Of a stretch of DNA of 20,338 nucleotides, positions 14,191 through 20,338 are shown piece after piece. Source of the stretch: Hylemonella sp. UBA2468 (lineage in GTDB: Bacteria; Pseudomonadota; Gammaproteobacteria; Burkholderiales; Burkholderiaceae_C); contig DDPM01000020.1 in assembly GCA_002342165.1 (NCBI GenBank), positions 362-20,699 on the forward strand, given 5' to 3'. The notes below the pieces were generated by a model that saw only the letters and a list, made by a program, of their open reading frames with translations, had not been told where the DNA came from and did no database searches. The translations under genes were made by a program, and so were the position numbers. Each line of letters opens with the position of its first letter. Positions within the stretch are counted from its first letter, which is position 1.

Positions 14191-15917
14191 GACTGAGACG
14201 TTCCCAAATAAGCACTGATCACAGCAGGGTCTTGCATAACCTCTTTAGGCAAACCACTGGCGATGATTTGCCCATAATTCAGCACAATCAAGCGGTCACA
14301 CAATTCTTGCACGGCCCGCATGTTGTGTTCAATAAACAAAATAGTGGAGCCACGCTGTCGGATTTCTCGCACCATGGCAATGGCGTGGTTAATTTCAGAT
14401 GGCGTTAACCCTGCCAAGACCTCATCAAGCATGACCAACTGAGGGGCAGAAGCAAGAGCACGTGACAGCTCTAGAAATTTGCGCTGATGCAAATTGAGTT
14501 CAGAGGGCAAAGCCCGCGCGCGTTCTGCCAAGCCCACAAATTCCAACCAATACATGGCCTGATGGGCAGCCAACTTGCGGCTCAACTGTTGCCCTCCAAA
14601 CATACCCGCCAAGGTGGCGTTTTCGAGCACGGTCAAGTTGGTAAAAGGCTTGGGGATTTGGTAGGTACGTGCAATGCCTGAGCGGGCAGCTCGGTGCGCG
14701 GGCATGGGCACCAAGTCTGTTCCATTAAGAAGCAAGCGACCGCCCGTGGGCTTGTAAAAGCCGCTGATGACATTGACCATGGTGGACTTGCCTGAGCCGT
14801 TAGGACCAACCAAGCCCAAAATTTCACCGCGGCGAACCTCCAAACTCACGTTAGAAAGCGCCTTGACCCCACGAAACGCCATGGACACATCGTCCGCTTG
14901 CAGCAACACCTCTCCAGCCGCGCCCTTTCTCACTATAACCGCCGGAGCTATAGGCTCAGGTAAGGCAGAGGGTTTTTGATAGCGGCGCCACCTTTTTAAG
15001 ATCTGACCCAAAATACCTTCGGGCATGAATAAGATGACCAAAATTAGGGTCAAGCCCACCGTAGCGCGACCCACCACCGCAAAATCACCGGCGGTGAAGG
15101 CATAAAGCAAAGCCGTAATGGCGGTTGCACCCACCGCGGGACCCAACCAATGCCGCGAGCCGCCCAACACACTCATCAGCACCACGTTCAGCGGCACCAC
15201 AATGTTGAACACCTCGCTGACCGTGACGTAGGACACAAACAGCGCATGCACACCACCGGCCACTCCCGCAAAAGCACAAGAAATGGCCAGCGCCTGCAAC
15301 TTGTAACGAAATGTGGGCACCCCCTGGACTTCGGCCACGTCTTCGTCGTCATGGATAGCAAAGAGGCCAGAGCCCAAACGGTTGCAGTAGATGTAATAGG
15401 CCCCCCATACGCACAGCACCGCCAATGCCAGCGCCAGCAGGTAAAAGGTTGCAGAGGGTGATGGCCCTAAATTGGGAATGGGCACCGCTGACAGGTACAC
15501 CCCGGGGCCCCCATCGATCGGGGTGTTCAAAATAATGGTGGCTATCACAAATGTCACCGCCAAGGTAAGTAAGCCAAAAAGTTCGCCCCGCAGGTTGCGC
15601 AGGCGAAACACAATGGCACCCAAACCCACGCCAAACAGAGCCGGCACCAAGGCCGCAAAAGGCAAGGTGTACAAAAACGGCCAATTGAACTTGCCACTGA
15701 GCACCGCGGTGGTGTAAATGCCCAGGCCAAAAAAGGCACCATGCCCGAATGAAAAATAGCCCGAATAGCCTGACAAAATATTCCAGGAAGTGGCCAGCAC
15801 CACCCAATGGAAAATCAAATACAAAAAGGATTCGTAAAATGCGGGAAGCTGCAGCATCGGCAAGCAGGCCAAAGCGGCGGCCACCATCGCAAACACCGTC
15901 AATACTTGCCGGTTCAT
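14187..15917 (-). CDS. livMG: Fused permease-ATPase LivM-LivG
   Basis: This 576-residue protein joins LivM (about residues 1-305) to LivG (about 338-576) through a basic, proline-rich linker. I chose the ATG at 15917, one base after the livH stop. The permease part shows SGYSGYFSFGHGAFFGLGIYT (49-69), the classic LivM block, with many membrane segments and VLMSVLGGSRHWLGP near 246-260. The ATPase part has Walker A GPNGSGKST (371-379), Walker B LVMLDEVLAG with Asp498 and Glu499, and the switch His531. Its signature is LNLHQRK (475-481) in place of LSGGQ; a non-canonical signature of this kind is, as I recall, usual in this LivG branch. Such fusions are common in Burkholderiales. The product would import aromatic or amino acid-like solutes. 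Confidence 0.93.
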   Translation of the reverse strand: MNRQVLTVFAMVAAALACLPMLQLPAFYESFLYLIFHWVVLATSWNILSGYSGYFSFGHGAFFGLGIYTTAVLSGKFNWPFLYTLPFAALVPALFGVGLGAIVFRLRNLRGELFGLLTLAVTFVIATIILNTPIDGGPGVYLSAVPIPNLGPSPSATFYLLALALAVLCVWGAYYIYCNRLGSGLFAIHDDEDVAEVQGVPTFRYKLQALAISCAFAGVAGGVHALFVSYVTVSEVFNIVVPLNVVLMSVLGGSRHWLGPAVGATAITALLYAFTAGDFAVVGRATVGLTLILVILFMPEGILGQILKRWRRYQKPSALPEPIAPAVIVRKGAAGEVLLQADDVSMAFRGVKALSNVSLEVRRGEILGLVGPNGSGKSTMVNVISGFYKPTGGRLLLNGTDLVPMPAHRAARSGIARTYQIPKPFTNLTVLENATLAGMFGGQQLSRKLAAHQAMYWLEFVGLAERARALPSELNLHQRKFLELSRALASAPQLVMLDEVLAGLTPSEINHAIAMVREIRQRGSTILFIEHNMRAVQELCDRLIVLNYGQIIASGLPKEVMQDPAVISAYLGTSQS

Positions 15918-15918
15918 A

Positions 15919-16776
15919 TTAAATTTTTCCCGGCCGCAGCAACAACACGGCAATCAACAAGGAAAAAGACACCAAAGGCGCCCAAGCCGGTGCCGTGATG
16001 GCCATGGTGGTGGCCTCAGACAAGCCAATCACAATACCTGCGATCAGCGGACCTAAAGGGTTACCCAAGCCGCCGATCATGACGGCTGAAAACACCACGC
16101 CAATCCAGCCGTAAATTTGCGAAGGGGCCAAGGTGAAACTCAAAGCCAAACACACGCCCGCCACTCCCGCAAATGCAGAAGCCGCGCCGGACAACCACAG
16201 GGCCAGCATGCGCTCGTTAACCCCAAATGCTGCCGCCATGCGTGGGTTTTCAGACATGGCGCGCATGGCTTTTCCTGTTGAGGTGTAGCGCAATACGACC
16301 CATGTGCCCACACACAAGGCTAGAGCCAACAGCAACGTCAACAGTTCCGGCAACGGAATGTAAAAGAGACCGACCTTGAATTTGACTTCAGCGTAATGGG
16401 ACTCCAGCTTGCGATAGTCTGCAGTCCATACATACTGAATCAAAGATTCGATGATGGCCAAAAGGCCAAAGGTGACCAGCAATGAATTGAATGGCGTGAC
16501 CTTGAATTTGGCAAACACCCAATGCATAGCCATGCCGATCAAGAAAAATCCCGGCACAATGATGACCAAAGTGACCATCGGGTCCACCCCAAACGAGTTG
16601 GACATTTGGTAAGTGAGATACGCCCCTAAAAAAGCAAGCCCAAAGTGGGCCAAGTTGATTTGCTTGAGCATGCCCCATGACAAGCTCAAACCTAAACCCA
16701 GCAAACCGTAAAGCCCACCTATAAACAGCCCGGACAGCAGGGACTGCCCGAGCAACTCTAAGCCTGGAAGCTGCAT
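15919..16776 (-). CDS. livH: Branched-chain-type ABC transporter permease LivH
   Basis: This is a 285-residue integral membrane protein of the LivH family with about eight hydrophobic segments. SGLFIGGLYGLLGLGLSLSWG (15-35), then QINLAHFGLAFLGAYLTY, RYTSTGKAMRAMSENPRMAAAFGV and SAVMIGGLGNPLGPLIAGIVIG near 231-252, are the standard LivH landmarks. The EAA-like contact loop is the segment around GKAMRAMSENP. It begins four bases after the binding protein stop and ends one base before livM-livG, so the transport genes are tightly coupled. No clear ribosome binding site of its own is visible, consistent with coupling. Confidence 0.94.
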   Translation of the reverse strand: MQLPGLELLGQSLLSGLFIGGLYGLLGLGLSLSWGMLKQINLAHFGLAFLGAYLTYQMSNSFGVDPMVTLVIIVPGFFLIGMAMHWVFAKFKVTPFNSLLVTFGLLAIIESLIQYVWTADYRKLESHYAEVKFKVGLFYIPLPELLTLLLALALCVGTWVVLRYTSTGKAMRAMSENPRMAAAFGVNERMLALWLSGAASAFAGVAGVCLALSFTLAPSQIYGWIGVVFSAVMIGGLGNPLGPLIAGIVIGLSEATTMAITAPAWAPLVSFSLLIAVLLLRPGKI

Positions 16777-16780
16777 TCAA

Positions 16781-17986
16781 TTAAGGGGCTTGTAGCCTAG
16801 CTCCAGGTTTTGCTGAGGCGCGAGGCCATACCACCACCCATTCGCCGTTTTGCACCTGCTTGACCTTGGTCATGTCGTCGCCGTAATTGTTGACACCATC
16901 AAAACGCATGGGGCCCTGAATGGTGTTGACCGTATTCTTTTTGAGCCAGAGTGATATAGCACGGTCATCCAAACTTTTGGTAGCAGTGACCGCAGCCTCT
17001 AAGACTTGCCAAGCGGCAAGAGATGCTGCTGCTTGAGTATCCACAAATATGTCAGGCAATCCAGCCTTGGCAGCCCGCTCGTTGTAGATTTTGGCAAATT
17101 CTGTGGCACCGGTATTGCTCATCATGGGAGCATGCTGCTCAAAGATGGTCATGGCCAGAGCGTTTTTGGCATCGGGTGACTTGAGCATGGGCCCTGGGGA
17201 TGGCAAGAAGTGGAACATTTGGGGCGGGGTGTAGTCGATTTTTTTCATCGCATCCAAAAGCATCATGCCTTCTAGGGCAATCACACCACCCCAAATAAAG
17301 TCGGGCTTGGCTTCTTTAAGACGGCTTGCAATGGCGCCAAAATCCCGGTTACCAAACTCCCACTCCAAGTACAGAACTTCGTTCAAGCCGCGTTTTTTGG
17401 CTATTTCGCGGGCTCCCAAGGACATGAAGTGCACCGAAGGAAACTTGGACGTGACGATGGCAATGGTTTTAGGCGGCTTGGGGCCTGAAGACAATGCATC
17501 TAGCACCAAGTTAGGGCCAGACACCTCAGGCGTGGCGCCAGTGGCCCAAGTAGGAAACTGCATGTCGTAGCGGGCCAAATTGGGAATACCGAAAGTGTGG
17601 TGAATCAGCACTTTGTTGTAGCGTTGTGCCACGCCCATGGCAGAAAGAATATTGGCCGTGGCGTAGGGGCCAATCAGCAGATCGGCTTTGTCTACTGTGA
17701 CGATTTGTTCGTACAAAGTACGTGCCATGTCGGGCTTGGACTGGTCGTCTTTCAAAATCCATTCCACAGGACGGCCCAACAATCCGTTCTTTTTGTTGAG
17801 CTCTTCCACATAAATTTCACCCACTAGCTTATGGATCATGGCAGTGGCAGAGAGTGGCCCCGTTAAGGCCAAAGTACCGCCTACTTTGACAGGGGTACCC
17901 GATGGCGCAGCCATGGCAGCCGCGCTCAACACAAGCGCAGCAAAGCCCAGCACCCTGGTAACCAATTTTTGAATGAAACTTTGCAT
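16781..17986 (-). CDS. LivK-type periplasmic binding protein for the ABC importer
   Basis: This is a 401-residue periplasmic type I binding protein of the branched-chain amino acid/aromatic group. AGGAGG stands six bases before the ATG at 17986. The signal peptide is residues 1 to about 26 (LSAAAMA-A). VKVGGTLALTGPLSATAMIHKLVGEIYVEELNKKNGLLGRPVEW (33-76) is the hallmark opening block, and LIGPYATANILSAMGVAQRY, WGGVIALEGMMLLDAMKKI and VDTQAAASLAAWQVLEAAV follow. Relatives bind amino acids, amides or aromatic acids. Placement at the head of livH, livMG and livF makes it the cognate receptor of this importer. A 97-base gap separates it from the upstream amidohydrolase gene, so an internal promoter is possible. 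Confidence 0.92.
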   Translation of the reverse strand: MQSFIQKLVTRVLGFAALVLSAAAMAAPSGTPVKVGGTLALTGPLSATAMIHKLVGEIYVEELNKKNGLLGRPVEWILKDDQSKPDMARTLYEQIVTVDKADLLIGPYATANILSAMGVAQRYNKVLIHHTFGIPNLARYDMQFPTWATGATPEVSGPNLVLDALSSGPKPPKTIAIVTSKFPSVHFMSLGAREIAKKRGLNEVLYLEWEFGNRDFGAIASRLKEAKPDFIWGGVIALEGMMLLDAMKKIDYTPPQMFHFLPSPGPMLKSPDAKNALAMTIFEQHAPMMSNTGATEFAKIYNERAAKAGLPDIFVDTQAAASLAAWQVLEAAVTATKSLDDRAISLWLKKNTVNTIQGPMRFDGVNNYGDDMTKVKQVQNGEWVVVWPRASAKPGARLQAP

Positions 17987-18083
17987 GATCAGCCTCCTGG
18001 TTAGCCTTTAAAAGATGGGCTGAATCATCCAGTTTAAGGACTCACCCAACAATTAGCGTAAACCTTAATAAGGAAGTTACGTA
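17987..18083 (-). other. 97-base gap between the amidohydrolase gene and the liv binding protein gene
   Basis: This is the largest gap inside the long minus-strand gene row. It contains a small palindrome, CCTTA-A-TAAGG (18063-18073), just after the amidohydrolase stop, and the strong AGGAGG site for the binding protein. The palindrome lacks a following T-tract, so it is not a convincing terminator. A weak TTGTTG/GATGAT pair with a 17-base spacer can be drawn on the minus strand but is not persuasive. An internal promoter is possible but not shown. Confidence 0.3.
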
Positions 18084-19448
18084 CTAGTGCTGCAAAGCCA
18101 CAAGCTTTTGAAGGTCATGAACGATGCGGCCACCCGACTGCTGCAGACTGTTTTGGCGTTCGGCCAAGGCACCAAACAACAATTTGCCGTGGCGCTTTTG
18201 AATGGCCCCCTCCACCAACACCGTGTCGATATTGGACAAGCTGGTTTGAGTAACCACAGCAGCCACAGGGTCATGCACGGGCAACATATTCAAATCGTCC
18301 ATACGGACCATCACCACGTCGGCTTGCTTGCCGGGCGTGAGCGATCCAATGCGGTCTGACATTTTGAGCATCTTGGCGCCTTCTATGGTGATCCAAGACA
18401 AGGCTTCTCGGGCAGTGATGGTGGATGTATCTGGCAGCTTTTGGTGCAGTTGCTTGGATTCGGCATTGTCAAAAGCGCGCTGTGTGGCCATGGCCATGCG
18501 CGCCACCGTGAACATATCACCGCTGATGCAAGATTCCAAATCCACGCCCAAAGAGGGCTGATGCCCCATTTTGCGCAGCCTGCCCGTGATGGCAAAGCCA
18601 TGGCCTTGAAACATTTCCGTCTCGGGGGTAAGTGAAAAGCTCACACCTTGATCCAGCATGAAGCGCAACTGCGCGTCTGTGAGGTCATTGCCGTGGACAA
18701 TGTTGTTGTTGTCGCCCAGCAAGCCTTCTTGGGCCAAGCGGTCCCAGCCGTCGGGCACACGGGCTGCTCCACCGGCACAGTGCATGCTGGCAATCAAACC
18801 GAATTCGCGCGCCAATTTGAAGTCGTCCACCGCCACGTCGTAGGTGGAGTAATGCGGCCCCAAAATCGCCAAGCCAAGACTTACCAAGCTTTCGGATGAA
18901 GTGAATCTTGTTTTAAGCAAACGCTCGACTTCGCTGCGGGGGTGTGGCACTTCCCAGAAAGGTTTTTGACCTGGCTTGGGGTCGGGCTTGGGTGAGCCAT
19001 GAAAAAAAACCGCACGAATGCCCGACTCCACCAAACCGTCAATACCCGCATCGGTATGAGCAGGTGTAGGGTTGTTGTGACACCAGTCTGCCAAAGTGGT
19101 GGTGCCGCAATTGATTTGATTGAGCGCACCAACGAGGTTGGCAATGTAAATGTCTGAGGGCTGAAACAAAGTGGCCAGACCCGCATGCATTTTTTTAAAG
19201 TACTCCAGAACCGTCCAGTTGGAGGCCAGGCCGCGTAAGCCGGTTTGCCATGTATGCATATGGGCATTGACCAAGCCGGGAATGACCACGGTACCGCGCG
19301 CGTCGATCACTTGTACGTCATCTGCTTGGATGCGAGGGGCAACTGCCTCGATGCGGTTGCCGTCTATCAAGACATCGCCCGTGGGCAGATCGCCAATTTT
19401 GGGGTCCATGGTAACCACGGTGCCGCCGCTTATCAGAATTTTGGTCAT
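18084..19448 (-). CDS. AtzA/TrzA-like metal-dependent amidohydrolase
   Basis: This 454-residue member of the amidohydrolase superfamily (chlorohydrolase/deaminase branch, COG0402-like) would remove an amino, halide or other leaving group from a ring, or open an amide. The ATG at 19448 has AGGAG six bases upstream and overlaps the oxidase stop as ATGA. VIPGLVNAHMHTWQTGLRG gives His63 and His65, ASMHCAGG gives His223, VHGNDLTD gives His252, and GVDLESCISGDMF gives Asp303, which together suit a single-metal site. The HxxE glutamate used by AtzA, TrzN and many deaminases is Gly226 here, and the loop after strand 7 reads TPETEMFQGHG rather than the usual SN motif. This suggests a sub-branch with different chemistry. 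The substrate is unknown; its operon points to an aromatic or N-heterocyclic compound. Confidence 0.88.
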   Translation of the reverse strand: MTKILISGGTVVTMDPKIGDLPTGDVLIDGNRIEAVAPRIQADDVQVIDARGTVVIPGLVNAHMHTWQTGLRGLASNWTVLEYFKKMHAGLATLFQPSDIYIANLVGALNQINCGTTTLADWCHNNPTPAHTDAGIDGLVESGIRAVFFHGSPKPDPKPGQKPFWEVPHPRSEVERLLKTRFTSSESLVSLGLAILGPHYSTYDVAVDDFKLAREFGLIASMHCAGGAARVPDGWDRLAQEGLLGDNNNIVHGNDLTDAQLRFMLDQGVSFSLTPETEMFQGHGFAITGRLRKMGHQPSLGVDLESCISGDMFTVARMAMATQRAFDNAESKQLHQKLPDTSTITAREALSWITIEGAKMLKMSDRIGSLTPGKQADVVMVRMDDLNMLPVHDPVAAVVTQTSLSNIDTVLVEGAIQKRHGKLLFGALAERQNSLQQSGGRIVHDLQKLVALQH

Positions 19449-20338
19449 ATCGAACTCCTAATGGTGTTGAGGGGATAATTTCGCAGAATATCGGGTGACA
19501 GTTGGCGCACATCCGACAAGCCACACAACTGCAGCGTGCGATGCAACTCGTCTCGCAAAATATCCAAAGCACGGTCAACGCCTTCAAAACCACCGCCCAT
19601 AGCGCCGAACAATGTGGCTCGACCGAGCAAAACGCCTTGAGCGCCCAAGGCTATGGCTTTGGCCACATCTGCACCGCGACGGATACCGCCATCTAAAAGC
19701 ACCGGCGCCTTACCAGCAGCCCCCGCCAAAACTTCAGGCAAGGCGTGCAAAGAGGCCCGTACACCATCGAGTTGGCGACCGCCATGGTTGGACACCACCA
19801 AGGCGTCGCACCCCATGGCCACCAAACGCTCGGCATCGTCTTGCCGATGAATGCCTTTGACAATGAGTTTGCGCGGCCAGCGGTCGCGCACTTCGGCCAT
19901 GCGGCTCCAGTCAAAGCCCGCGTCGTAAGCTTTACCCACAGAAGATGCCAAAGCTTTTGCGGAGGTAGGACGCTGGTTCAGGCCTTTCAAGTTGACCAGT
20001 TGGGGCAAGCCGTTGATCAACATATCCCATGCCCAGCGGGGTCGACTTGCAAAGTCCAGCACATTGCGTGGCGTGTAGCGAAAAGGAACCGAAAAATGGT
20101 TGCGCATGTCCCGCTCACGCTTGCCGCCCACAGGCAGGTCCAATGTGATGACCAAGGCCTCAAAGTCAGCAGCCAAAGCGCGGTCTAAAAGACTCCAGAA
20201 AAAATCTTGGTTTTTAAAAATATAGGCCTGAAACCAAAGACGTCCTGGCGCTTTTTGGGCCATGGTTTCAATAGTGGTGGTGGCACTGCTGGACAAGGTG
20301 TACGGAATGCCGTACTTAGAGGCTGCTTGTGCTAAGGC
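19445..20338 (-). CDS. FMN-dependent alpha-hydroxyacid oxidase/dehydrogenase, partial
   Basis: The window edge cuts the N-terminus, so 297 residues are visible of a family about 380 long. The frame stays open to the edge: ALAQAASKYGIPYTLSSSAT is continuous with the rest, so an internal TTG at 20296 is not the true start. WFQAYIFKNQ, then VITLDLPVGGKRERDMRN, LIVKGIHRQDDAERL, VVSNHGGRQLDG and LLDGGIRRGADVAKAIALGA are the FMN-binding and catalytic blocks of lactate, glycolate and mandelate oxidising enzymes. The His and Arg of SNHGGRQLDG are the base and substrate-carboxylate ligand. It would oxidise a 2-hydroxyacid to a 2-oxoacid. It is coupled to the amidohydrolase by a four-base ATGA overlap. 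Whether it is lactate- or mandelate-like cannot be settled from the visible part. Confidence 0.92.
   Translation of the reverse strand, partial: ALAQAASKYGIPYTLSSSATTTIETMAQKAPGRLWFQAYIFKNQDFFWSLLDRALAADFEALVITLDLPVGGKRERDMRNHFSVPFRYTPRNVLDFASRPRWAWDMLINGLPQLVNLKGLNQRPTSAKALASSVGKAYDAGFDWSRMAEVRDRWPRKLIVKGIHRQDDAERLVAMGCDALVVSNHGGRQLDGVRASLHALPEVLAGAAGKAPVLLDGGIRRGADVAKAIALGAQGVLLGRATLFGAMGGGFEGVDRALDILRDELHRTLQLCGLSDVRQLSPDILRNYPLNTIRSSI

Noticed and set aside
19445..20296. TTG at 20296 as a start for the hydroxyacid oxidase
   Set aside because: The frame stays open to the window edge and upstream residues match the family (KYGIPYTLSS), so the gene is cut by the edge rather than starting there.
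1..20338. Search for tRNA, rRNA, CRISPR arrays, insertion sequences and phage genes
   Set aside because: No cloverleaf-like element, spaced short repeats, transposase motifs or terminal inverted repeats were noticed. The region reads as ordinary metabolic chromosome.

Overview
The window looks like the chromosome of a betaproteobacterium of the Burkholderiales, most likely a freshwater Comamonadaceae-type organism. This is inferred from gene content: a Bug-family (TctC) binding protein, a TakP-like TRAP system, a LivKHMGF aromatic/amino-acid ABC importer, a type III pantothenate kinase and an SrkA/YihE kinase, at moderate GC by eye. No tRNA, rRNA, CRISPR array, insertion sequence or phage gene was seen. 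Coding density is very high and no gene-free stretch reaches 300 bases; the longest are about 200 bases (4780-4982) and about 140 bases (341-482).

Left part (1-4779). A partial srkA (minus) runs off the left edge and a 78-residue protein of unknown function follows on plus. Next comes a minus-strand TRAP operon: a Tat-type 2-oxoacid binding protein (dctP), a small permease (dctQ), an unusually long large permease (dctM) and a possible 88-residue protein. Between dctP and dctQ is a hairpin with a GCAA tetraloop and a T-tract. It should cut transcription after dctP and keep the binding protein in excess of the permease.

Middle (4780-9503). A regulatory gap with an 11-bp tandem repeat and inverted repeats separates dctP from a divergent plus-strand group. 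That group is a fumarylacetoacetate-hydrolase (FAH) family enzyme with a twin-arginine/lipoprotein signal, a rhodanese protein and coaX. An M20 amidohydrolase (minus) meets coaX tail to tail. A SnoaL-like protein and a single-domain VOC protein (plus) follow.

Right part (9482-20338). Ten closely spaced minus-strand genes look like one catabolic operon. Read from right to left they are: an FMN-dependent 2-hydroxyacid oxidase (cut by the window edge), an AtzA/TrzA-like amidohydrolase, a branched-chain-type binding protein, LivH, a LivM-LivG fusion, LivF, a two-domain extradiol dioxygenase, an NMT1/SsuA-like lipoprotein, a second FAH-family hydrolase and a Bug binding protein. Together they suggest import of an aromatic or N-heterocyclic compound, side-chain oxidation, hydrolytic loss of a substituent, meta ring cleavage, and C-C hydrolysis of the ring-opened product. 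Three binding proteins from three transport families lie in this one operon, but only one has its membrane partner here. The substrate cannot be named from sequence alone. This operon and the pairing of an exported acylpyruvase-like enzyme with a 2-oxoacid TRAP importer are the best candidates for undescribed biology in the window.
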